64,000 bases of DNA from assembly GCA_965232575.1 (NCBI GenBank), contig CBDDPZ010000008.1, forward strand, positions 124,001 to 188,000, in the 5' to 3' direction. Below the pieces are notes generated by a model, which had not been told where the DNA came from, did no database searches, and worked only from the letters and a program-made list of their open reading frames with translations. This stretch comes from Bin5 sp965232575. GTDB lineage: Bacteria; Chloroflexota; Anaerolineae; Caldilineales; Caldilineaceae. The position numbers and the translations under genes are program-made. Of the stretch, positions 17,376 through 25,294 are shown piece by piece. Every line of letters starts with the position of its first letter. Position 1 is the stretch's first letter.

Positions 17376-19154
17376 ATGACTGAAGGAACTGCTGTGGCGG
17401 AAGCGCCCGCTAACGATTTGGGGCTTGAACAGGACCTGGCAGACGCGGTCTTGGGCACGTGGGCCGAGGATACTGAGACGGCCTATGTGATCGCGCCGGA
17501 CAGAATCCTGGATGTGTTGACCCGCCTGCGCGATGCGCATGGCTACGACTTTCTCTCCAATCTGACCTGCGTCGACTACCAGGGGTACGGCGGCAAGCTG
17601 CGCGGGGATGTGGGCGAGCGGCTGGAGGTCGTCTACAACCTGTACAGCACGCGGCGCGGGGGCGGTTCGATCGCGCTGCACGTGCGCGTGCCGGAGGACG
17701 ATACGGTGCCGAGCGCGACCTCGGTCTTCCCGGGCGCGAACCTGCAGGAGCGGGAGGTCTACGACCTGTTCGGCGTCAAGTTTGACGGGCATCCGAATCT
17801 GCGGCGCATCCTGCTCTGGGACGGTTTCCACGGGCACCCGATGCGCAAGGACTGGCATGAGGCCTACTACGAGGAGGACGCCAAGCCGTTCCGCAGCCGC
17901 CATCCCAAGGGCGAGTACGCCTTCCACGAAGACAAGCTGCCGTGGGCCAAGAACACGACCTATCCGGCCGGATGGGACCCGGACTCGTGGCAGGAGGCGG
18001 TCGCGTATGTGCCGGTGAGCCAGGCGCCCCAGCACGCGGACGAGCCGCGCCTGGACACCGAGAGCATCGTGGTCAACCTGGGGCCGCATCACCCGAGCAC
18101 GCACGGCGTGTTCCGCATGCTGACGCGGGTGGAGGGCGAGACGATCCTGGCGCTCGAGCCGGAGATGGGCTATCTGCACCGCAATCACGAGAAGATCGGC
18201 GAGCGCAACACGTGGCTGATGAATATGCCGTTCACCGACCGGCTCGACTATCTGAACTCGATGAGCAACAACTGGGCCTACGCGCTGGCGGTGGAGAAGC
18301 TGGCGGGCATCGAGGTGCCGGAGCGGGCTGAATATCTGCGCGTGATCATGGCGGAGTTTACCCGCATCGTGAATCACACGTGGTCGATCGGGTTTATCCT
18401 GAACGACCTGGGCGCATTGCAGACGCCGGCGCTGTACGCGATCGAAGAGCGGGAGATGATCCTGGACCTGTTCGAGGCGGTGTCGGGCGCGCGCATGATG
18501 TGCAATTACATGCGTTTTGGCGGCGTGGTGCGCGATCTGCCGGAGGGCTGGCGCGAGCAGGCGGCCTATCTGGCCAACGAGCGGCTGCCGCGGGCGCTGG
18601 ATGAGCTGGACCGGCTGCTGACCGAGAACGAGATCCTGAAGGCGCGCGGCCGCGGCGTCGGCTACCTGGCGGTCGAGGACCTGATCGCCCTCAGTGTGAG
18701 CGGGCCGATGATCCGGGCCGGGGGGCTGGCGTACGACATTCGCAAGGCGGAGCCGTACGGCATCTACGACCGCTTCGATTTTGACATTCCGACGCTGGCG
18801 AACAGCGACATCTACGACCGCTACTACATCCGGCTGCTGGAGGCGAAGGAGAGTGTGCGCATCCTGCAGCAGGCGCTGCGGGATATGCCCGAGGGCGAGA
18901 CGCTCGGCGGCCGGGGCGGGTACACGCTGCGGGCGCCGGAAGGCGAGATCTACGGCCGGCTGGAGGCGCCGAAGGGTGAGCTGGGATTCTATCTGGCCAG
19001 CGACGGCAAGACGCAGCCGTGGCGCTATCATGTGCGTTCGCCCAGCTATATCAACCTGAACGCGCTCGGCCCGATGAGCGTCGGGTACAAAGTGGCGGAC
19101 GCGATCGTAATCCTGGGCGCCATCGACATCGTGCTGGGTGAAGTGGATCGGTAG
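17376..19154 (+). CDS. nuoCD: NADH-quinone oxidoreductase fused subunit C/D
   Basis: This is a 592-residue fusion of NuoC (about residues 1-205) and NuoD (about 225-592), both in the hydrophilic arm of complex I. The NuoC part has DFLSNLTCVDYQGY and NLQEREVYDLFGVKFDGHPN. The NuoD part begins LGPHHPSTHGVFRMLTRVEG and continues MGYLHRNHEKIGE. Near the C terminus, PSYINLNALGPM is the conserved quinone-site end. NuoCD fusions are known from several phyla. It is separated from nuoB by 92 bp containing a T-rich repeat. Confidence 0.95.
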   Translation: MTEGTAVAEAPANDLGLEQDLADAVLGTWAEDTETAYVIAPDRILDVLTRLRDAHGYDFLSNLTCVDYQGYGGKLRGDVGERLEVVYNLYSTRRGGGSIALHVRVPEDDTVPSATSVFPGANLQEREVYDLFGVKFDGHPNLRRILLWDGFHGHPMRKDWHEAYYEEDAKPFRSRHPKGEYAFHEDKLPWAKNTTYPAGWDPDSWQEAVAYVPVSQAPQHADEPRLDTESIVVNLGPHHPSTHGVFRMLTRVEGETILALEPEMGYLHRNHEKIGERNTWLMNMPFTDRLDYLNSMSNNWAYALAVEKLAGIEVPERAEYLRVIMAEFTRIVNHTWSIGFILNDLGALQTPALYAIEEREMILDLFEAVSGARMMCNYMRFGGVVRDLPEGWREQAAYLANERLPRALDELDRLLTENEILKARGRGVGYLAVEDLIALSVSGPMIRAGGLAYDIRKAEPYGIYDRFDFDIPTLANSDIYDRYYIRLLEAKESVRILQQALRDMPEGETLGGRGGYTLRAPEGEIYGRLEAPKGELGFYLASDGKTQPWRYHVRSPSYINLNALGPMSVGYKVADAIVILGAIDIVLGEVDR

Positions 19155-19320
19155 TTTCTGGTTTTTAGCTTTTAGCAACTGCGCTGGACGACCGCTGCGT
19201 TCTTGCTAGAAATTGAAAACTGACTACTGATTTAGTTTCTGGTTCTTGGTTTTTCGTAGCTGCCCGGGACGCCCCGCAGTGCCGTTACTGAAAGCTAAAA
19301 ACTGACTACTAAAAACTGCG
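19155..19320. repeat. Two tandem T-rich palindromic intergenic repeats
   Basis: Two imperfect inverted repeats of about 80 bp lie back to back. Each starts like TTTCTGGTTTTTAGCTTTT, has a GC-rich centre, and ends with the complementary GAAAACTGACTACT or AAAAACTGACTACT. Related copies occur at about 6153, 17288, 20188 and 41050. They separate nuoCD from nuoI and could form stem-loops in the mRNA. Confidence 0.65.
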
Positions 19321-19336
19321 CTTGGGGGTTTACGGT

Positions 19337-20188
19337 ATGTTTGGGACAGGGCTTCTTAAGGGACTGGGCGTGACTTTGAAGCACGCCTTGGATACGTTTG
19401 AGGACGACCGGGAGAGTGTGCCCGACCGCTACAAAGGCAGCCTGGAGCTGGGGAACAACCGGCGGGTGATCCAGCAGCCGATCGACCAGGAAGGGCTGCT
19501 GACGATCCAGTATCCAGAGGAGAAGCGGCTGCTGCCGGAGCGTTTCCGCTATATCCCGATGCTGATCTGGGACTCGGAGAAGCAGGAGGACCGCTGTACG
19601 GCGTGCGGCATCTGCGCCAAGGTGTGTCCGCCCCAGTGTATTTGGATCGTGCGCGACAGCGATGAGAACGGCAAGCCGGTGACGCGCTGCTCGGAGTTCT
19701 ACATCGACGCGGCGGTCTGTATGAGCTGCAGCTTCTGTGTGGAATTCTGCCCTTTCGACGCCATCAAGATGAACCATGACTACGAGCTGGCGGTCTATGA
19801 TCGCTATCCGCAGCTTGTCTACGACATGGAGGAGCTGACGGTGCCGTTGGAGTATTACGCGGCGCTATGGCCGACGCAGTACGAAGAGGAGCAGGCGCGG
19901 CGCAAGGAAGAAGAGGAGCAGAAGCGCAAGCAGGAGGAGGAGAAGGCTGCCAAGGCAGCGGCCAGGGTAGCGGCCAAGAGTGCGGCTACGGCTGAGGCGG
20001 GCGCGCCGAAGCGCTCGGCGGCAGAGTTGCAGGCGCTGGCCAAAGAACGGGCTGCGCAGCGCCAGGCCCAGGCGGCCGAGGGTGGCAGCGACGATGATGA
20101 CGCCGCGGCGGCCAAGAGGGCGCGCATGGAAGAACTGAAGCGCAGGGCGCAGGAACGGGCGCGGCAGCGGAAGCAGGACAGTAGTTAG
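19337..20188 (+). CDS. nuoI: NADH-quinone oxidoreductase subunit I with long charged tail
   Basis: This ferredoxin-like complex I subunit carries two [4Fe-4S] clusters (N6a/N6b). Ligand motifs are CTACGICAKVCPPQC near residue 88 and CMSCSFCVEFCPFDAI near residue 132. The catalytic part ends near residue 185. A tail of about 95 residues rich in Glu, Lys, Arg and Ala follows (EEEEQKRKQEEEKAAKAAAR) and is probably a long helix or coiled coil. That tail is absent from standard NuoI. I chose the ATG at 19337 over a TTG at 19322 because of spacing to GGGGG. Confidence 0.93.
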   Translation: MFGTGLLKGLGVTLKHALDTFEDDRESVPDRYKGSLELGNNRRVIQQPIDQEGLLTIQYPEEKRLLPERFRYIPMLIWDSEKQEDRCTACGICAKVCPPQCIWIVRDSDENGKPVTRCSEFYIDAAVCMSCSFCVEFCPFDAIKMNHDYELAVYDRYPQLVYDMEELTVPLEYYAALWPTQYEEEQARRKEEEEQKRKQEEEKAAKAAARVAAKSAATAEAGAPKRSAAELQALAKERAAQRQAQAAEGGSDDDDAAAAKRARMEELKRRAQERARQRKQDSS

Positions 20189-20262
20189 TTTTCAGTTTTT
20201 AGTAACGGCCTCAGACGATCTGGGATACCGTTATTGAATACTGACGATTGCAAGAACTGAGG
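20188..20262. repeat. T-rich palindromic intergenic repeat
   Basis: AGTTTTCAGTTTTTAGTAAC at the left end is imperfectly complementary to the right end GTTATTGAATACTGACGA. It is the same family as the repeats between nuoCD and nuoI. Confidence 0.55.
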
Positions 20263-20270
20263 ATAGGGCA

Positions 20271-20969
20271 ATGACGGTTAAAATTACATTCTACGGACAT
20301 GCGACATTTGGCGTTGATGCGGACGGGACGAAGCTGCTGATCGACCCGTTTTTGGCGCCGAACAACCCAGTGGCGCCGGCGGACGCGACGGCGGAGAGCG
20401 TTGACGCCGACGTGATGATTATTTCGCATGGGCACGGAGACCACATCGCCGATGCGATCCCGGTTGCCAAACGCACCGGCTGCCTCGTGATCTGCAACTT
20501 TGAGATCGGCGACTGGTTGACGGCGCAAGGGGTGGACAACGTTCACCAGTTGCACATTGGGGGCGGTTACAACTTCGACTTCGGTCGGGTCAAGCTGACG
20601 ATCGCGCATCACGGCAGCGGTCTGCCGGACGGCAGTTACGGCGGCAATCCGGCGGGCATACTGATCCATTTCAATGACGGCAGCGACGTCTACTTCGCGG
20701 GCGATACCGGTTTGACCTATGATATGCGCCTCATCGGAGACGTGGGCGGCGTGGACCTGGCGGCGCTGCCGATCGGGGACAACTTCACAATGGGGCCGGA
20801 CGACGCTATCCAGGCGGCCCAGTTTGTGAAGGCGAAAAAGGTGCTCCCCTTCCACTACAATACATTCCCGCCGATTGAACAGGATGTCGAGGCATTTGCT
20901 CAGAAGCTGCAGGACGAAACCGACATTGAATGCGCAATTCTGAATCCCGGCGATAGCCTGGACGTATAG
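20271..20969 (+). CDS. Metal-dependent hydrolase, metallo-beta-lactamase fold (UPF0173 type)
   Basis: This 232-residue MBL-fold enzyme matches the UPF0173/YtkL group. The metal-binding HxHxDH signature is HGHGDHIADA near residue 46. Further ligands lie in TIAHHGSGLPDGSYGG and VYFAGDTGLTYDMRLIG, and the last histidine in VLPFHYNTFPP. Substrates of this group are not well established. It follows nuoI by 80 bp on the same strand and may be cotranscribed, but no functional link to complex I is known. Confidence 0.9.
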   Translation: MTVKITFYGHATFGVDADGTKLLIDPFLAPNNPVAPADATAESVDADVMIISHGHGDHIADAIPVAKRTGCLVICNFEIGDWLTAQGVDNVHQLHIGGGYNFDFGRVKLTIAHHGSGLPDGSYGGNPAGILIHFNDGSDVYFAGDTGLTYDMRLIGDVGGVDLAALPIGDNFTMGPDDAIQAAQFVKAKKVLPFHYNTFPPIEQDVEAFAQKLQDETDIECAILNPGDSLDV

Positions 20970-21068
20970 AGAAAGGACGAATGCTGAAGCGGGGGTCTTC
21001 CTGGTAGACACGACGGCAGTGGTCTGTGCGCCAATGTGAGGCGAGTTGGACGAGAGAAGGGAGGACGT

Positions 21069-21431
21069 ATGGTTGATGTAAACGATGCGGTGCTCGACGG
21101 CAAGGCGGAGTTGTTCTTCCCGGCCTATCTGATCCCGACGTTGCGGGATCTGCGCGGCGACAGCTGGCGTGAACTGGTCGATCGAGTTTCCATGTTGCCC
21201 GATACGCACCCGGACAGTCTGGCTTTCGTCCTGATGATGATCAACCTGGGCGACTGTATGAAGTGCCATAGCAACTACTATAAGTTTCTGCGGGGTTGCG
21301 CGTTCTGCTCGCTGCAGACGATCCGCACGTTTAAGGGGACGGACGCGGACCTGCTGCGGCTTTACAGCAATGCGCAGGACGAGATCGACCGCCAGTTGAG
21401 CGGCATGGGAACGCTCACGCTGGCCGCTTGA
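21069..21431 (+). CDS. Small cysteine-rich protein of unknown function
   Basis: This 120-residue protein is preceded by a GGGAGG site; the frame extends to 21036 but the ATG at 21069 fits best. A CxxC-x(n)-CxxC arrangement (GDCMKCHSNYYKFLRGCAFC, near residues 60-80) suggests binding of zinc or an Fe-S cluster. The rest (DSWRELVDRVSMLPDTHPDS; LLRLYSNAQDEIDRQL) looks helical. I do not recognise a named family. Its position after the MBL-fold gene and before a terminator suggests it ends this transcription unit. Confidence 0.7.
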   Translation: MVDVNDAVLDGKAELFFPAYLIPTLRDLRGDSWRELVDRVSMLPDTHPDSLAFVLMMINLGDCMKCHSNYYKFLRGCAFCSLQTIRTFKGTDADLLRLYSNAQDEIDRQLSGMGTLTLAA

Positions 21432-21477
21432 ACTGTTTGTTGTGCGGGGGGAGGCAGCGCCCCGCGAATGGAGACAG

Positions 21478-21506
21478 ACCAGCGCCTTTGTGCGCTGGTT
21501 TTTTCT
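21478..21506 (+). terminator. Rho-independent terminator
   Basis: A perfect 8-bp stem, ACCAGCGC with GCGCTGGT, loop CTTTGT, is followed by TTTTTC. It lies 46 bp after the small cysteine-rich gene. Confidence 0.88.
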
Positions 21507-21532
21507 TTCTTGGGCGGGCCGCTGGAAACACT

Positions 21533-21572
21533 TTTTTCCATGAAGGGCCACGAAGGGCCGCGAAGAACATCT
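21533..21572. repeat. CACGAAG-type dispersed repeat
   Basis: The stretch contains GGGCCACGAAGGGCCGCGAA, part of a short-period repeat. Similar stretches occur at about 6396, 25150, 33594, 44308 and 61125, always between genes. Confidence 0.6.
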
Positions 21573-21665
21573 TTAGGCGTCTTGTTTATGTTGCATTCTT
21601 AACGGAATTTTCCGAATGACAACGATGCTTGACAGCACGGCGGCTCGCGACAGGGTAGAACGTTG

Positions 21666-23030
21666 ATGGGTTCTCAAGAGGAGGGAGCCGTTCGCATCGC
21701 TATTATTGGGGGCGGGGTTGCGGGGCTGACGGCGGCCTATGAGCTGGCGGGCGCGGGCGGCGCGCGGGCGCATATTTTTGAGAATGGGTCGGCGCTGGGG
21801 GGACTGGCTTCGGGTTTCAAGGGGCGGGCAAGCTGGGAATGGCCGCTGGAGAAGTTTTATCATCATCTCTTCACCAACGATTACGATATTTTACGGTTGA
21901 CGGAGCGGATCGGCGCGGGCGATCTGTTGCAGATCCACCGGCCCTCGACCGTCATGCACTACCGGGGCGGGAACTATCCTCTTGACAGCCCAATGCGCCT
22001 GCTGCGGTTTCCGCACCTGTCGCTGCCCGAGAAGTTGCGGATGGGGCTGGCGCTGGCTTATCTGAAATATCACCCGCGGCCGCCGTGGCGCGTGTTTGAC
22101 CGGCTTGTGGCGGATGAATGGCTGGCGCGGTGGATGGGGGAGACGGCGTACGGCAAGCTGTGGCAGCCGATGTTGGAAGGCAAGTTCGGCCCGTTTTTTC
22201 GGGATGTCAACCTGGCGTGGTTCTGGGCACGGGTCTACAAGCGCACGCCTCGTCTCGGTTACTACCGGGGGGGCTTTCAGGCGTTCGTGGACAGGCTGGG
22301 CGCGGCCGCGCGGGAGCGGGGGGTGACGATCGAGACGAATGCGCCGGTGCGGGCTGTTTCGCCGCTGCCGGAGGGCGGGTTCCGGGTCGAGAGCGGGGAG
22401 AAGGGAGAAGGAGGCGAGTCCCAAAATGCTTGGGATTTCGACGTCGTGCTTTCGACGGTCAGCCCGGGGCTGATGCAGCGGCTTGTGCCGGCGCTGCCGG
22501 CCGGTTACCTGGCGCAGCTGGCGTCGCTGCGGCATATGGGGGCGGTGGTGATGACGGTGGCGCTGGACCGGCCTCTGCTGAAAGACACCTATTGGGTGAA
22601 CGTGCCGAAGGCGGAGGGGCTGCCGTTCCTGGTGCTGGTCGAGCATACGAACATGATCGACCCGGGCCACTATGGGGGCGATCACCTGCTCTACCTGGGC
22701 GATTACCTGGAGCCGTCGCACCGTTATTTCTCGATGTCGCAGGAGGAGTTGCTGGCAGAGTTTCTGCCGGCGCTGCCGCGCTTCAACCGCGAGTTCCGGC
22801 CGGCGTGGGTGACGGGGGCGTGGCTGCATCGCGCTTCGTATGCGCAGCCGGTGCCGGTGCGGGGTTATGCCGGGATGATCCCGGCGCTGCGCACGCCGTT
22901 GCGGGGCCTCTATTTCGCGTCGATGAGCCAGGTGTACCCGTGGGACCGGGGGACGAACTACGCGGTGGAGATTGGGCAGCGGGCGGCGAGGATGATTGTT
23001 GAGGATCACCGGGAGATCGGCGCCATGTAG
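21666..23030 (+). CDS. FAD-dependent oxidoreductase (protoporphyrinogen oxidase/amine oxidase-like)
   Basis: This flavoprotein of about 454 residues starts with a dinucleotide-binding fold, RIAIIGGGVAGLTAAYELAG, and the second FAD motif GSALGGLASGF. The C terminus has MSQVYPWDRGTNYAVEIGQR, the FAD-closing motif of this superfamily. It resembles the NAD(P)/FAD proteins often found with glycan or isoprenoid genes; the substrate cannot be inferred. It is transcribed alone and converges with a broken DUF3800 gene. Confidence 0.88.
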   Translation: MGSQEEGAVRIAIIGGGVAGLTAAYELAGAGGARAHIFENGSALGGLASGFKGRASWEWPLEKFYHHLFTNDYDILRLTERIGAGDLLQIHRPSTVMHYRGGNYPLDSPMRLLRFPHLSLPEKLRMGLALAYLKYHPRPPWRVFDRLVADEWLARWMGETAYGKLWQPMLEGKFGPFFRDVNLAWFWARVYKRTPRLGYYRGGFQAFVDRLGAAARERGVTIETNAPVRAVSPLPEGGFRVESGEKGEGGESQNAWDFDVVLSTVSPGLMQRLVPALPAGYLAQLASLRHMGAVVMTVALDRPLLKDTYWVNVPKAEGLPFLVLVEHTNMIDPGHYGGDHLLYLGDYLEPSHRYFSMSQEELLAEFLPALPRFNREFRPAWVTGAWLHRASYAQPVPVRGYAGMIPALRTPLRGLYFASMSQVYPWDRGTNYAVEIGQRAARMIVEDHREIGAM

Positions 23031-23902
23031 CTTGGGAAATACATATCTTGCATGAGCGCCCCGAACTCGTGAAATGCCTTACACCGACAGTTCGGCCGCC
23101 CAATCTGTCAGCCCGCTGAAAGACAAGGTCAAACAATTCTTCCTCCGAGTTTTCGAGATAGCGTCGCAGCGCATAAGCGCATACGTCAGCTAATTGAACT
23201 GTGCTGTTCAAATGGCTATCGACAAACATGGGATCCTCTATGACATACTCTATCCCCGTCCAGAACGTGCCATTTCGTTGATAATTCTTCATCAGTTCGG
23301 TATGTCTTTCCGCTACCGTATGGTTATTGTCGTGAATGATGAGTCCATATTCTGGTTTGCCTCTCTAGTAGATATTGCTCAAACCGAGACACGACTTGCT
23401 CGAATGCTTGCTCGTGAACGGTTGTTCTCGCCATTAGCGGGTTAAAGTGCGCTTTGTCAATGCATTCGGCAAACAGCCGAACTACGCCCCAACCTCCTAT
23501 AAGCTTTGCAATTTCTGTTACAGCCTGTCGCCTTTCATCATGTGTGAGATGCGTATAGGCTTCGCTTTTGCGAAAGTCCTTCCTTGTTTGTTTGAGCCGC
23601 TTTCTGTCCACTTTCTGAAGGCGAAAAAGCTCTTGATTTCTCTGCTTCAGAACCTCTATGCGTCGTTCCTCGAAAGACATTGATTCGAAACCAACGATTG
23701 CTTCCTGTTCATTATAGCTTCTTACCATCTAGGCTGTATGAATTTCAGAATGTTCAATTCCATACTTGGATTTGACTCGATCAACCTGCTTAGTGTGTTG
23801 CTTCCAATACTCGTCAGGCACGGAAAGTCCCACTAAGACATAGTGATTCGTGGAGCCCGGCAAGTCTGACGTTCCAGATTCGTCAATGTAACAAAGTTGC
23901 AC
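23031..23902 (-). pseudogene. DUF3800 family protein, nonsense codon plus frameshift
   Basis: This minus-strand DUF3800 gene starts at a probable GTG at 23902 (VQLCYIDESGTSDLPGSTNH). A TAG interrupts it at about 23729, right after KYGIEHSEIHTA, where family members usually have Trp before Met; TGG to TAG would explain it. It resumes MVRSYNEQEAIVGFESMSFE. A frameshift at about 23350 then leads to KPEYGLIIHDNNHTVAERHT and later NSTVQLADVCAYALRRYLEN and VRHFTSSGRSCKIC. The true 3' end is unclear because the frame runs on under the convergent flavoprotein gene. It is AT-richer than its neighbours. Confidence 0.75.
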
Positions 23903-24273
23903 TTGAAAATCTCGCGAGGAAAAGAAAAAGCGTCTAGGTTCCGGGCTTCCGCCCCGATAAGTGTCGCTAAGCGACTCCTCCCAGACGCAGGAAAAATATA
24001 CCTCATTCGAAATCAATTGTCAAGTGTGGAACGAATGTGGGGTGCATCCCAAAATGGGGGTGAGTTTCAGGCTACCTCCGGGGAGTTACACTGGGATCCG
24101 CAGCCCGCTACGGGGTATCGGATTTCCGTTCCCCCTTGCTCATTACTTTCCTTGGCATATAGAGCATATATGCGCCACTTTTTGACAGAGGCGATGTGGA
24201 AGAGTAAGGTAGCGGCAGGCATTCAACACTCCCCCTAGACTGTGGCAGCCTAGCGGGATTCTACGGATAGGAA
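23903..24273. other. Intergenic region upstream of mrp
   Basis: No gene is seen. A small perfect hairpin, GTCGC-TAA-GCGAC, occurs at about 23967-23979. No clear promoter could be assigned. Confidence 0.4.
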
Positions 24274-25107
24274 ATGATTATGGCGAGTGGCAATAGTAAC
24301 CAGCCGGAAGCGCCTCCTTCGGACCCGCGTATTGAGGCGAAGTTGGGGATACCGATCAAGAATATCGTCGCGGTGGCGAGCGGCAAGGGCGGCGTCGGCA
24401 AGAGCACGGTCAGCGTGAACCTGGCGGTGAGCCTGGCGCAGACGGGCGTGGCGGTGGGCCTGCTGGACGCGGATATCTACGGGCCGAATATCCCGATCAT
24501 GATGGGCGTGGATGAGATGCCGCCGGTGGAGGCGGGCAAGCTGATCCCGGCAGAGGCGCATGGCGTGCGCTTTATGAGCATGGGCTTCCTGCTGCCGCCG
24601 GAGCAGGCGCTGATCTGGCGGGGGCCGATGCTGCACAAGGCGATCCAGCAGCTGTTCACCGACGTGCGCTGGGGAGAGCTAGACTATCTGATCGTGGACC
24701 TGCCGCCGGGCACGGGGGACGCGCAGCTTTCGCTGGCGCAGATTGCGCCGCTGAGCGGCGGGTTGATCGTCACAATGCCGCAGATGGTGTCGGTGGCGGA
24801 TGCGCGGCGCGGCGCGGCGGCGTTCGAGCAGCTGGAAGTGCCGATCCTGGGCGTGATTGAGAATATGAGCGGCGAGGTCTTTGGCAGCGGGGGCGGCGAG
24901 ACCGCGGCCCGCGAGCTGGGCACGGACCTGCTGGGCGTTGTCGCCCTGGAGGCCGAGATCAGCGCGTCGGGCGACCGGGGCAGGCCGATCGTTGCGGCCA
25001 ACCCCGCGGGCGCAGCGGCGCGCACGTTTGGTGAGCTGGCGCAGAAGGTGGTGGCGCAGCTGCGGGCGGTGTCGGGGGGAAGTCAGCCGCAGTTGAAGAT
25101 TGTTTAG
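24274..25107 (+). CDS. mrp: Mrp/ApbC family iron-sulfur cluster carrier ATPase
   Basis: This 277-residue P-loop ATPase of the Mrp/NBP35 family delivers Fe-S clusters to apoproteins. The deviant Walker A is GKGGVGKSTVSVNLAVSLAQ near residue 36. Other family motifs are LLDADIYGPNIPIMMG and YLIVDLPPGTGDAQLSLAQ. The usual N-terminal DUF59 domain is absent. The CxxC that normally holds the bridging cluster is replaced by ENMSGEVFGSGGGE, which has no cysteine. It may therefore work with a partner or bind clusters differently. Context (complex I and other Fe-S proteins nearby) fits an assembly role. Confidence 0.92.
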   Translation: MIMASGNSNQPEAPPSDPRIEAKLGIPIKNIVAVASGKGGVGKSTVSVNLAVSLAQTGVAVGLLDADIYGPNIPIMMGVDEMPPVEAGKLIPAEAHGVRFMSMGFLLPPEQALIWRGPMLHKAIQQLFTDVRWGELDYLIVDLPPGTGDAQLSLAQIAPLSGGLIVTMPQMVSVADARRGAAAFEQLEVPILGVIENMSGEVFGSGGGETAARELGTDLLGVVALEAEISASGDRGRPIVAANPAGAAARTFGELAQKVVAQLRAVSGGSQPQLKIV

Positions 25108-25219
25108 CGTTTTTAGTGAGCCCGCGTGGAGGGGAATCCACACCGGTATTGATCCACGAAGAGCACGAAGGGACGCGAAGAAGACGGATCAGTTGGCGGC
25201 AACTGCTATAGAGAGGAAA

Positions 25220-25268
25220 GCACACCCGGTAGACGTCGAGGAGGTTGTCGTCCGCCGGGTGCGCTTTT
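25220..25268. terminator. Bidirectional terminator between mrp and the iron-binding protein gene
   Basis: GCACACCCGG and CCGGGTGCGC pair (one G-U) across a 25-base loop. TTTT follows on the plus strand and TTTCC on the minus strand. The two flanking genes are convergent. Confidence 0.65.
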
Positions 25269-25294
25269 GGAGGTGAAAGAGGAAAACGAAACCC

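Noticed and set aside
17352..19178. Long minus-strand open frame opposite nuoCD
   Set aside because: The translation is Arg/His/Gln-rich, a typical shadow of a GC-rich gene; nuoCD is unambiguous.
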